Assembly (NCBI GenBank): GCA_934098555.1
Contig: CAKOOQ010000001.1
Location: 1-64,000, forward strand
DNA: 64,000 nt
Reading direction: 5' to 3'
DNA from: an uncultured Bacilli bacterium
Lineage (GTDB): Bacteria > Bacillota_I > Bacilli_A > RF39 > UBA660
The translations under genes were made by a program, and so were the position numbers. Below the pieces are notes generated by a model. The model worked only from the letters and a program-made list of their open reading frames with translations. It was not told where the DNA came from and ran no database searches. This document shows, one piece after another, positions 14,926 to 23,906 of this stretch. Within the stretch, counting starts at the first letter, position 1. The number at the start of each line of letters is the position of its first letter.

Positions 14926-16585
14926 ACTCAGCTTTTTTATTTTCTATTTCTTTGGCTTTTTTCTTTTTTAAAATTATAATGACAACTGTTACAATAATGA
15001 TAACAAATATACCTATTGCAATGAGTAATAAATTAATTTTATTACTTTTTTGGAAAGATACAATATTTGATGAGGAAGATTCCGCAATAAGTTGTTTATC
15101 TAACTTTTCGTTAACGAGCAGATAATTTGAATTATGATTAATGGTAAATTCGTAATAATCATCTTCTGTTTTTTTGACGTCAGTTTGTATTTCAAAGAAA
15201 TTATTATCAGCTTCATTGAAATAATAGATATGAATGGTATCTTCAAGCACTCTTTGAATATTTTTAGTTGCTTTAATTCTTATCAAAGCATCTCCAGGCA
15301 AATTGCCATTGTCAGGAAAACTTACAACGATTCCTTTAGCGACAAGTTTATTTATATCTTCATTACTCGTCACATTTTTAACTAGCATAGCGACATCAAT
15401 GGTTTTTGATGAATTAATATTTTTTCCCTTAAAAACAATTTGATTATTATGATAATTAATTGTTAAAGTTTTTTCTTTACCCTTTATCACATCAAATAAT
15501 TCACTATTTATAAGTGCTTTTGCGTCTGCATTAATCGTAATATTGGTATTTTCATCGGCACTGTATAACTTGGCAATTATATTAGCATTAATATCTTCAT
15601 TATTATAAATAAAGTTATCTTCATTTTCATTTGTGATTTGTAAAGATGAATGGAAAGCAAATTGAATACCTCCCTCATCTCCATTTAAAGTGTATATAAC
15701 TGTTTCATCTTGGGAAATCAAGGTGGCACTGACCAAAGAATATGTATCACTTTCTACAGTAGTTGGAATTTCAAAATAAGGCTTGTTAGTTAAAGATTGA
15801 ACGTAAACATGAAAAGTTTTGTTGCTTGCTGAAGTAAACGTTAATTTTACACTGTTTAATTCTAAATCAGAATCTAGCGTAACATAAACCTTGTCGGCCG
15901 TTTTAGCCTTTGATGTTTCTAAAAAAATACTTTTTAAAAGGACCTTCTCTACTTCTTCAGGGGCTTTTTCTTCTTCCTCTTTTTGAATTATTAATGATGC
16001 TTCAAAATCATAAACATTATTGCCATAGGAACTATATTGTTTAGTAAAGGTTGTATGATCATTATTTTTTCCTACCAATAAAACATCTGTCACATGATAA
16101 GTTGTAGCAACAATATTTTTAGGGATGACAATGTAAGGATTATCATTGATAGATTCAACAGTGGCCGTAAAAAATAAACCACTTTCACTTTGAAAGACAA
16201 TAGAGGCTCCAGAATTACAAGCACCATTAGTGACTAAATCAAGATAAACTTTATCACCTAATTTTACTGTAGAATTTTTTAAGGCAAAATTTGCCAAATA
16301 AATAACATTATCTGTTAAAGATGCATTTGCATCCGTAGCATTTGAACTTGTAGCATTACTATCTGTTGCATTGGAATCTGTCGCATTACTATCAGTAGCA
16401 TTGGAATCCGTTGCATTGGAATCAGTGGCATTAGGATCTGTCGCATAGCCAGCGGCATTAAATAAAAAACCTTGTAATGACGTAATGGTATTGTGGTTAA
16501 GTTGATAACCTACAAATAATCCAATAGCAAATATAGCTATACCCCCTAATGATAATTTTAATATATTATTCTCAAACTTATTCAT
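14924..16585 (-). CDS. Cell-surface protein with NATDS repeats and C-terminal membrane anchor
   Basis: I do not recognise the family. The 553 residues comprise an N-terminal membrane segment (about 12-28), a low-complexity block of NATDS pentapeptides (48-89), two homologous beta-rich domains (each with a KVYL/KVYV strand and NPYIVIP/KPYFEIP), a further domain ending NHNSNYLLVNEKL, and a C-terminal hydrophobic helix followed by KKKKAKEIENKKAE. The tail is like a membrane anchor with a positive inside stop. The protein is probably displayed on the outer face. A neighbour encodes an O-antigen-ligase-like protein. Confidence 0.75.
   Translation of the reverse strand: MNKFENNILKLSLGGIAIFAIGLFVGYQLNHNTITSLQGFLFNAAGYATDPNATDSNATDSNATDSNATDSNATDSNATSSNATDANASLTDNVIYLANFALKNSTVKLGDKVYLDLVTNGACNSGASIVFQSESGLFFTATVESINDNPYIVIPKNIVATTYHVTDVLLVGKNNDHTTFTKQYSSYGNNVYDFEASLIIQKEEEEKAPEEVEKVLLKSIFLETSKAKTADKVYVTLDSDLELNSVKLTFTSASNKTFHVYVQSLTNKPYFEIPTTVESDTYSLVSATLISQDETVIYTLNGDEGGIQFAFHSSLQITNENEDNFIYNNEDINANIIAKLYSADENTNITINADAKALINSELFDVIKGKEKTLTINYHNNQIVFKGKNINSSKTIDVAMLVKNVTSNEDINKLVAKGIVVSFPDNGNLPGDALIRIKATKNIQRVLEDTIHIYYFNEADNNFFEIQTDVKKTEDDYYEFTINHNSNYLLVNEKLDKQLIAESSSSNIVSFQKSNKINLLLIAIGIFVIIIVTVVIIILKKKKAKEIENKKAE
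16319..16444 (-). repeat. 15-bp tandem repeats encoding NATDS
   Basis: About eight imperfect 15-bp units (GCATT...ATCNGT on the plus strand) encode N-A-T-D-S/P/A pentapeptides. The unit is a multiple of three, so copy-number change would alter length without breaking the frame. Confidence 0.85.
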
Positions 16586-16621
16586 TGTATCTTACTACAC
16601 TCCTACCTTAAATCAAGTATA

Positions 16622-18181
16622 TTATAAATTTTCTTTTTTTTCAATCGGTTTTCTAGGAACATCTAAAAGACTTCGAGAATGCAAAGCCATTAAAAGCCAA
16701 AAAATAGGACTGACAATAACCACAGATAAATTGAAAAAATCTTGAATCCAATAACAAATAAGAGCCACGAGTAAAGGCTCAGAAGCGGGATTCATTTTTT
16801 GTAAGCCATCTTTTAATTGCCAAAACAAAAATAAGATATAATTTAATAAACCAACGACACCTAAATTAACCAACATCGTTAAATAAACATTCGCAGCGGT
16901 ATCATTAATGGTAATAATTCCATTTTGCATCTGGGAAATATCCTCAGTAAATCTAGCCATAAAACGCAAGGCAAAAGTATCGGGTCCTGAACCCAAAAGA
17001 GGATAATCTGACAAAAGTAGAAGCGTTCGTTTCCAAAGAAAGACACGGTATGTACCAAAATTATCATCAAAATTACCATGTAATAATTCATGAATTTCAT
17101 ATAAAATACCACTCTTAAAATCATAACGGTACAAAATAACAAGTCCGAAAAAGATACTTATAAGAATAGCTCCATAGTATCTTGTTAAAACTTTTTTGGT
17201 ATTTTTCAAAGTGTAATTTGTCTTTCTTAAAACGTAAGAAAGATAAAGAAGAGTCCCGCAAACCAAAAGAAAAAGAATAACAAGATAATTAAATTGAAAA
17301 TATAATGCTAATTTTTGTAAATCATAGTGATATTCTGGATTAATGATAATATTAACGCCGTAACTTAACAAAATGGTAGCTAACATAATAAGGGCCCGGC
17401 TAAGTCTTTTATTATTTAAAATAAGAAAAGGAAAAATCAAAGCTAAAGTAGCTAAAAAGGCTACTTTGCCACTTTGAACATCAATAATTCCTAAGATAAA
17501 AAAGCCCATGAATACCGATAGCAAATGAATTACTTTATAACTTTTCTTTTCTTCTTCCAAAAAAACAAAGGCATTAAAAGAAACCGATAGTAAAAGACAG
17601 TATAAAGCTGAAATAAAATCAATATTTCCTATGGTAGCCATAAAGCTTACATTATGGGTACCAATACTCCCTTGATACATATTAAATGGGTTAAAACCTA
17701 TATATTGCAAAATGGCAATAGTGTTTATTAAAATAGACGAAAGTGAAAAATACAAAAGGTGTTTTCTTTTGAAACGGGCAAATTCTGTGATGTATAAAAA
17801 AGTTGATATATATAAAGATGTTACTAAAAGTCCTTCACCTCTACCGACACCCACAAATAAGTTGTGTGTTTTTAAATAAGGTGACGTTAAACAAGATAAA
17901 ATATTTATAAGCCAAAAGAAAAAGGCGGCCATTTGAATTTTAGATAATTTCTTTTTCTTAAAATAATTTACTTTTTTAAAAAGTAAGAAATACAAAATAA
18001 TAGAAGTACTTGTCACTAAGTAACAACTAGAAAGTATAATATAAGCATACCATTTACATTCCAAAATATGAAAAAAACCCGTTTTATCTACAATTAAAGG
18101 AAAAATTAAGATTAAAATAAAGATAAAAATATCGGAAACAATTTCTAAAATTTTTTGTTCCTTTTTTAATAATTCTGTCAT
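16622..18181 (-). CDS. O-antigen ligase-like polytopic membrane protein
   Basis: A 519-residue protein with about a dozen membrane helices. A large loop holds GSGPDTFALRFMARF, then NDTAANVYLTMLVNLGVVGLLNYILF, the typical Wzy_C/WaaL pattern (GxGxxxF ... AHN-like turn ... E/NxGxxGxxxY). Family members ligate or polymerise undecaprenyl-linked glycans on the outer membrane face; in Gram-positives they act on teichoic acid or capsule-like polymers or glycosylate surface proteins. It lies 36 bases upstream of the repeat-bearing surface protein on the same strand, a possible acceptor. Substrate unknown. Confidence 0.8.
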   Translation of the reverse strand: MTELLKKEQKILEIVSDIFIFILILIFPLIVDKTGFFHILECKWYAYIILSSCYLVTSTSIILYFLLFKKVNYFKKKKLSKIQMAAFFFWLINILSCLTSPYLKTHNLFVGVGRGEGLLVTSLYISTFLYITEFARFKRKHLLYFSLSSILINTIAILQYIGFNPFNMYQGSIGTHNVSFMATIGNIDFISALYCLLLSVSFNAFVFLEEEKKSYKVIHLLSVFMGFFILGIIDVQSGKVAFLATLALIFPFLILNNKRLSRALIMLATILLSYGVNIIINPEYHYDLQKLALYFQFNYLVILFLLVCGTLLYLSYVLRKTNYTLKNTKKVLTRYYGAILISIFFGLVILYRYDFKSGILYEIHELLHGNFDDNFGTYRVFLWKRTLLLLSDYPLLGSGPDTFALRFMARFTEDISQMQNGIITINDTAANVYLTMLVNLGVVGLLNYILFLFWQLKDGLQKMNPASEPLLVALICYWIQDFFNLSVVIVSPIFWLLMALHSRSLLDVPRKPIEKKENL

Positions 18182-18244
18182 ACTTGCCCACTCCTCTTTA
18201 TTTTAAAGTATAGCAGATATTTTGAACTTTAAAAACACTTTTAT

Positions 18245-18997
18245 TTAGTTTGTTTTACGATATTGAATTTGGTAAATAATTTTAAGGAGTAATTTATAAG
18301 GTAAAAAACGACTGAAAAATAAGCCTATTTTCATTTTTAAAGTTGGAACAATAAGTAATTTTCTTTGAAACATTTTATCAATACCATATTTAGCCACATC
18401 AAAACTATTGGCTCCTTTTATACTAAATTTGCCATGAGCTACTTTGTTAAAATTGGTATTCACGGGACCCGGACATAAGGCACTTATAGAAACATGACTT
18501 TTACTTTTTCTTAATTCTTCATAAATAGCCATCGTAAGCTTTAAAACGTAATTTTTAGTGGCATAATATGTCGATAATCTTGGACCGGCTAAAAAACCGG
18601 CACTTGAACAAACATTTAAAATATACCCCTTATCTTTTTTAATAAAATCTTGTAAAAAAAGTTTGGTTAAAATATGATACGCGACAACGTTTAAATTAAT
18701 CATTTTAAGTTCTCTATCTAAATCAGTTTGGCTAAACTCTCCAAATAAACCGAATCCAGCATTATTAATTAAAATATCTATATTTTCATTTTTTACTTTT
18801 TCATAAAGTTCATATACATTTTCTTTAACTGTTAAATCATACGTTAAAACTTCAACATTAACCGTCAATTCTTGTTTTAACTTTAAAAGATTTTCTTCAT
18901 CTCTAGCCACTAATATTAAATCAATTTTTTTACTATTTAAATAACGAGCCATATCACGACCTATGCCTGATGATGCTCCTGTTATTAATGCTTTCAC
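18245..18997 (-). CDS. Short-chain dehydrogenase/reductase (SDR)
   Basis: A classical SDR of about 250 residues. TGASSGIG near the start binds NAD(P), NNAGFG follows, then the catalytic Ser region (NVCSSAGF) and YYATK with the Tyr-Lys pair, then CPGPVNTNF. Substrate cannot be inferred. I chose GTG at 18997, eight bases after GGAGAG, giving the family's usual MKALITGASSG start; a GTG three codons upstream abuts the site. The last ~42 bases are duplicated at 8571-8612. Confidence 0.92.
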   Translation of the reverse strand: MKALITGASSGIGRDMARYLNSKKIDLILVARDEENLLKLKQELTVNVEVLTYDLTVKENVYELYEKVKNENIDILINNAGFGLFGEFSQTDLDRELKMINLNVVAYHILTKLFLQDFIKKDKGYILNVCSSAGFLAGPRLSTYYATKNYVLKLTMAIYEELRKSKSHVSISALCPGPVNTNFNKVAHGKFSIKGANSFDVAKYGIDKMFQRKLLIVPTLKMKIGLFFSRFLPYKLLLKIIYQIQYRKTN

Positions 18998-19111
18998 TAT
19001 TATCACTCTCCTATTATTAGGATACCAAAAATAAATAATTTTTAAAACTAAATTTCATTGCTTTATTAAAAGAATTTTATTACACTTATATTAAGATAAG
19101 GTGGAATCATA

Positions 19112-20062
19112 ATGAATATAAATATAAATATACAAACTTTTTATACGGAAGATGGTACTCTTTTAAGAGGTATTCTTTCTAAAGGAAAAGAAGAAAATGA
19201 AACCGTTGTCGTACATATAAATGGTCGTGGGGCTGGACAATTTAATAATATGACAACTAGAATGCGAAATTTCTATATACAAAATAACGTTGATTTCTTT
19301 TCTTACGATCAAAGATTTTGGCAATATGGTGAAAAGGTGTTCAAAACCGAAAAAGATGTAGGAAAATATTCTGTAGAAGATGCCCAAAAAGATTTAAAAG
19401 GAGCTTTAAAATTTGTTAAAGAATTAGGTTATCAAAACATTATATTAGAAGGACATAGCCTAGGAACCGAAATTGCTACGAAATACTTAAATAATAATTT
19501 TGACGATAAAATTTCTAGGCTAATACTTTTGTCTCCCAGTGATCATATCGAAGCTATGAAAAATCTTCCTAAAACTTATAAAGAAATTACCATGAAAGAA
19601 TTAAAAGAGGCTTATGATAAGGCATTAGAAAATGTCAGACAAAATAAACCAGACGAAATAGTTCTTGATAAAGGAATGTTAGGTGTTTATAGTGCCAAGC
19701 AATTTTTAGAATGTAACTCTAAAAATGGTGGCTTTAATCAGCTTTCTTATGAGGACAATAATACCTTTCCAAACATAACAGTACCTGTCACCATTATATT
19801 AGGTTCTAAAGATCCTTTGCTTTCTAATATCTCTAAGGCAGAACTATATTTTAATCACGCCTTTTCAAACGGAAAAACTTTTGTTTTGGATACCTCTCAC
19901 ACATTAGAAGGAAATGATGTTTTCGAAGTTCTTCAAGATACTTTACCCAAAAAACAAAAGGAAACACTTCTTTTACACCAAAAAGGCAAAATTAATAAAA
20001 TATTCATTCTACTAAGTGTTTTATTCTTTTTAAGCGTTTTAATCTTAGTATTTAATCATTAA
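19112..20062 (+). CDS. Alpha/beta hydrolase with C-terminal membrane anchor
   Basis: A 316-residue serine hydrolase. The nucleophile is in GHSLG (S116), the acid probably in LGSKDPLL and the histidine in LDTSHTLEG. An extra C-terminal hydrophobic helix (IFILLSVLFFLSVLILVF) should anchor it to the membrane. Substrate is unknown; thioesterase, lipase or peptidase activity are all possible. A good AAGGTGG site precedes the ATG. It is divergent from the SDR gene and convergent with the pyrophosphatase gene. Confidence 0.85.
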   Translation: MNININIQTFYTEDGTLLRGILSKGKEENETVVVHINGRGAGQFNNMTTRMRNFYIQNNVDFFSYDQRFWQYGEKVFKTEKDVGKYSVEDAQKDLKGALKFVKELGYQNIILEGHSLGTEIATKYLNNNFDDKISRLILLSPSDHIEAMKNLPKTYKEITMKELKEAYDKALENVRQNKPDEIVLDKGMLGVYSAKQFLECNSKNGGFNQLSYEDNNTFPNITVPVTIILGSKDPLLSNISKAELYFNHAFSNGKTFVLDTSHTLEGNDVFEVLQDTLPKKQKETLLLHQKGKINKIFILLSVLFFLSVLILVFNH

Positions 20063-20086
20063 AAAAAGAAAAGCTTAACACCTTTC

Positions 20087-21709
20087 TTAATTATTTCTTT
20101 CAAATGATTCCATTAATTTAGGAAGCATTTGTTTTTTACGTGAAACTAAATCTTTAATAAATGTTCCTTCTGTAACTTCTTCTAAGTCAAAACTATCTTC
20201 AATAATATTTTTGGCATTTGTGTTATATAAAACATAAGAACCATTTTTAATAATATCTGTGATAAAAAACGTGATAGCTGCATAATCATTTTTAGCAAGT
20301 TCATCTAATTTTGTGACGTATTCATCCATATGATTTTTAATTGTGTCAAAATCCATCGTCGTAATTTGACTAATACCTAAAGTATCATTGCCAATTTTAT
20401 AAGATTTAAAATCTTGATAGATAACATCTTCGACACTCATGCCTTCGATACTACTTCCGGCTTTTAGCATTTGATAGCCATATTCTTCATAATTTTCATC
20501 ACAAATTTTTGAAAGTTCTTTAACTGCTTTACGGTCCATATCCGTTGTTGTTGGACTTTTTAAAATTAAAGTATCGGATAAAATAGCGGATAGCATTAAG
20601 CCAGCGATATCTTTAGGAATATTGATATTATATTCTTGATATAATTGATAAAGAATCGTACACGTACAACCTACTGGCATACAACGAACATTAATAGGAA
20701 TAGACGTACCAATAGCACCTAAATTATGGTGATCAATAATTTCAATAATACTTGCTTCATCAATACCAGAAACACTTTGTTCAAGACTATTATGGTCAAC
20801 TAGAATAACATTTTTCTTATCATATTTTCCAGTGTCAGTAACACGTATCAAACCTAATACCTCATCTTTTTTATTCAAAATCGGATAATTCGTATGTCCA
20901 AGTTTTTGAGCCATAGCTGTAAAATCTGTTAGATAATCTTGATCATAAACAACCGCTGGGGTTTTGTTTAAATCAAGTGATTTAACATAATTACTTAAAG
21001 CAATTTTATTGCAAGTATTATAAGTATCATAAGAGCTTGAAATAATACTTACCTTTTTTTCACGTGCTTCATTTAATAAAGTTTCATCAAGCTCTAAATT
21101 ACCCGTTAAAACAATTAAACTAATACCACTTTTAATCGCATGTTCTACTACTTTATAACGGTCACCAACAATTAAAATATCACTTGGCGTAAATTCTACT
21201 TTTTCAATAAAAGTTTGACTTTGATAACTTCCTGCATATAACTTTCCGTCAAATTCATCTTTAAAACGTAGGATTTCTTTTCCTTTTAAAGCATCTACAA
21301 TGTGTTGATAACTCGTATATAAATGGTCTTTTGAATTTTCAACAAAAATATTAGCAATCTCTTTTAGAGTGATTAAACCCGCAATGTGTTTTTCACTATC
21401 AACAATAGGTACAGCCGTGCAATTTTTTTCATGCATATAATCAACAACTTCAATTAAAGAAGCCTTTTCTTCTAGCATAACTCCTTTGTTGTAATGTACA
21501 TTTCTAAGTTGTACTTTTACGTTATTTAAATATTCTGGTTCTTTTATGCCAAAATGATTAAGAGCAAAAGCCGTTTCTCTATTAATATGACCTAAAACTC
21601 TGGCTTCAGCATGCATACCCCGTTTGTTTTCTAAATATGCTAAACTAATAGCAGAACAAACAGTATCTGTATCAGGGTTTCGATGGCCAAAAATTAAAGT
21701 TTTATCCAT
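20087..21709 (-). CDS. ppaC: Manganese-dependent inorganic pyrophosphatase with CBS-DRTGG insert
   Basis: A family II pyrophosphatase of 540 residues that hydrolyses diphosphate to phosphate. The DHH core starts GHRNPDTDTVCSA (residues 8-20), then two CBS domains (CTAVPIVD, TNYPILNKKD) flank a DRTGG-type insert (DILIVGDRYKVVEHAI). The DHH motif (IIEIIDHHNLG) and the DHHA2 half follow. CBS-type enzymes are inhibited by AMP or ADP and activated by ATP or diadenosine polyphosphates, so this copy is likely regulated by adenylate charge. It has the AAGGA site and is monocistronic. Confidence 0.95.
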   Translation of the reverse strand: MDKTLIFGHRNPDTDTVCSAISLAYLENKRGMHAEARVLGHINRETAFALNHFGIKEPEYLNNVKVQLRNVHYNKGVMLEEKASLIEVVDYMHEKNCTAVPIVDSEKHIAGLITLKEIANIFVENSKDHLYTSYQHIVDALKGKEILRFKDEFDGKLYAGSYQSQTFIEKVEFTPSDILIVGDRYKVVEHAIKSGISLIVLTGNLELDETLLNEAREKKVSIISSSYDTYNTCNKIALSNYVKSLDLNKTPAVVYDQDYLTDFTAMAQKLGHTNYPILNKKDEVLGLIRVTDTGKYDKKNVILVDHNSLEQSVSGIDEASIIEIIDHHNLGAIGTSIPINVRCMPVGCTCTILYQLYQEYNINIPKDIAGLMLSAILSDTLILKSPTTTDMDRKAVKELSKICDENYEEYGYQMLKAGSSIEGMSVEDVIYQDFKSYKIGNDTLGISQITTMDFDTIKNHMDEYVTKLDELAKNDYAAITFFITDIIKNGSYVLYNTNAKNIIEDSFDLEEVTEGTFIKDLVSRKKQMLPKLMESFERNN

Positions 21710-21773
21710 TTAAAATTCCTTCTTTCACTGAAATAATATACCACATTCACAAGAGAGATAAAAGAAGAAATTT

Positions 21774-23084
21774 TTATTCTTCTTTATCTTTTACCTCAGC
21801 AAACAATTTTTGCATTGTTTCATTATTTTTCGTTAAATTTTTAATCGTTAAATCTTCAGCTTTATTATTAGCTAAACGTAAATTGTTTTCACTCGATAAT
21901 AAAGCTTCTTTTGTTTTTTGTAAATGATCAATAGTTTTATCAATCTCTTCAATAGCCTTTTTAAATTTTGTAGACGCGATTTGATAATTTCTACCAAAGA
22001 CCTCTTTAAATTTATTCATATTTTCTTCAAAATGTGAAATATCTAAATTTTGATTTTTCATAATAGTGATTTCTTTTTTATACTCTAAAGACTTTAAAGA
22101 GGCATTTCTTAAAAGTGTAATTAAAGGAATAAAAAATTGGGGCCTTATGACATACATTTTATCGTATTTATAAGAAACATCCACAATACCTGCATTATAA
22201 ACTTCATTATCAATTTCAAGTAAACTTACTAAAACCGCATATTCACATTTTTTTTCTTTTCTATCTTTATCTAATTCTTTGAAAAAATCTTCATTTTTAT
22301 GTTTCGTAGCGGTTTCATCCGCCTCATTTTTCATTTCAAACATAATAGATAAAAGTTCATTATTATCTTCATCATATTCCCTAAAAATAAAGTCTCCTTT
22401 AGAACCCGTTTTAATATCATTATCTTTTTCAAAATATGTATTTTTACTTAAAATAGGTCTAATTCTACTAAATTCAGCATTACAATGTTGCTCTAAAGTT
22501 TCCCCAATCATTTTGGTTGATTGTCTTGCTTTTAAATCTTTATAATATTCAATAATATCATTTTTACTTTTAATTTCTTGCTCAAAAGACTGTTTCATAC
22601 TTGACTCTTTTAAAGCATATTCTTTTTGATTTAAAAGAATTTTATTCTGCAAGGATGTTATTTCTTCATTTTTTCTTGCTTTTAATTTTTCAATATCACT
22701 TTCTTTTTCTAAAGCTTTTATTTTAAGTTCTTGATTTAAGTCGGCGATTTGCTGCTTTAACCCTCTTACTTCTTCCCCAGATATACTGGCCTCCTTTTGT
22801 TTTACTCGCTCTAATTCTTTTAACTGTTCTTGCTTTTCTTTTTGAAGTTGTTCTTCTAAATTTGTAATTTTTGCTTCTTTTTCTTTTATAGCCATATCCT
22901 TTTCTAGCGTCATTTTTTCTTTTAAAAACGCTATAGCGGTTTCTTTTTCTTCTTTTAATTTTTTTTCACTCAAGGATACTTGATTTAAAAATTCTTTATC
23001 TCTTACCTGATTTAAAATAAACGCATAATCTTCTTTAGCAATTTCAAATTCCGTATGACAATGCGGACATTTAATTTTATTCAT
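21774..23084 (-). CDS. DUF2130 coiled-coil protein
   Basis: About 436 residues: a CxxC zinc knuckle at the start (KCPHCHTEFEI), a long charged coiled coil to about residue 190, then a DUF2130 domain (KMIGETLEQHCNAEF, GSKGDFIFREYD, FEMKNE, CEYAVLVSLLE) that resembles a restriction-endonuclease-like fold, and a second coiled coil. The D...E-x-K spacing in GDFIF...FEMKNE fits a PD-(D/E)XK site, but activity is unproven. ATG 23084 follows AAGGAG, so the longer upstream open frame is rejected. It forms a probable operon with the gene at 23155. Confidence 0.88.
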   Translation of the reverse strand: MNKIKCPHCHTEFEIAKEDYAFILNQVRDKEFLNQVSLSEKKLKEEKETAIAFLKEKMTLEKDMAIKEKEAKITNLEEQLQKEKQEQLKELERVKQKEASISGEEVRGLKQQIADLNQELKIKALEKESDIEKLKARKNEEITSLQNKILLNQKEYALKESSMKQSFEQEIKSKNDIIEYYKDLKARQSTKMIGETLEQHCNAEFSRIRPILSKNTYFEKDNDIKTGSKGDFIFREYDEDNNELLSIMFEMKNEADETATKHKNEDFFKELDKDRKEKKCEYAVLVSLLEIDNEVYNAGIVDVSYKYDKMYVIRPQFFIPLITLLRNASLKSLEYKKEITIMKNQNLDISHFEENMNKFKEVFGRNYQIASTKFKKAIEEIDKTIDHLQKTKEALLSSENNLRLANNKAEDLTIKNLTKNNETMQKLFAEVKDKEE

Positions 23085-23154
23085 TTCCAAAACACTCCTT
23101 TTAAATATTATTCTAACACAACAAAACGAAAAAAACATCCTACTTAAAGAATGT

Positions 23155-23784
23155 TTATTTTACTCTTCTTAAGACCTCTATTTCACCTTGAACAAGATAT
23201 TCATTGGTCATGTTCATATCAGAACCAATCGTTGGCTCCCAATATTTTTGGGCTTGTTTATACGTATCTTCATAAGATAAAATTTCATCTGGTAATAACT
23301 GTTCATTCGTTTTAAAAATATTACCTGTGGCCTTCACTTCAAAAATGTATTTAGAATCTCCTTCTAAAATGTCATACCAGTAATCTCTACCCTCTTTATC
23401 ACATAAATAGATGGAATGAAGACGACTTGGTAAATGTGGAACGTATTTTTGACGATAAAGTTCTAAAGCTTGTTCTCTTTTAAAGATATCTGCTTGGTCA
23501 CTTAAATTAGCCGCGCCATTTAAAAGTTCTAAAATTTCCATCATATCTCTTTGATTTATGAAAGCTCGATATTGCAAAAACGACATTTTTGCTCTAAGAA
23601 GTTCTGATAATAAAACTCTTTGAGTGCCCGTATTGGTTTGGCAAAGAACTCCTTGGTTAAAATTCATGTACTGCTTGTACAGACCTGTTTGGCTATCTTC
23701 TTTCATGATAATTTTATTATTTGGTTGCCAAATCTTGTTGTTTTCATTGGAACGATGAATATGATATAGTTTCATTTCACTCAT
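23155..23784 (-). CDS. DUF2441-like protein
   Basis: A 209-residue protein beginning KLYHIHRSNENNKIWQPNNKI, which resembles DUF2441, a family sometimes compared with ADP-ribosyltransferase folds. The middle is helical, and the C-terminal half has LHSIYLCDKEGRDYWYDIL and AQKYWEP. No catalytic set can be asserted. It lies 70 bases upstream of the DUF2130 gene on the same strand. It is divergent from another YRA-type protein at 23907, with a promoter between them. A GGGGGG-rich site precedes the ATG. Confidence 0.55.
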   Translation of the reverse strand: MSEMKLYHIHRSNENNKIWQPNNKIIMKEDSQTGLYKQYMNFNQGVLCQTNTGTQRVLLSELLRAKMSFLQYRAFINQRDMMEILELLNGAANLSDQADIFKREQALELYRQKYVPHLPSRLHSIYLCDKEGRDYWYDILEGDSKYIFEVKATGNIFKTNEQLLPDEILSYEDTYKQAQKYWEPTIGSDMNMTNEYLVQGEIEVLRRVK

Positions 23785-23849
23785 AAATTTTCCCCCCTCG
23801 TTTGTAAGATGTATCCTAACACAAGATGGTCATAAATGCAAGTTTTTAT

Positions 23850-23878
23850 TTGACAGAAAAAAAGGGCCTTTATATAAT
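23850..23878 (+). promoter_or_regulatory. Consensus promoter of the ART-like gene
   Basis: TTGACA (23850-23855), 17-base spacer, TATAAT (23873-23878). It is a near-perfect vegetative promoter 28 bases before the ATG, implying strong sigma-A expression. Confidence 0.8.
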
Positions 23879-23906
23879 AGGAATCATTTAGAAAAGAGGA
23901 ACGCTT

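Noticed and set aside
21774..23138. Longer N-terminus of the DUF2130 protein
   Set aside because: The extension (MFFSFCCVRIIF...) has no ribosome binding site, while ATG 23084 follows AAGGAG and gives the zinc-knuckle start typical of the family.
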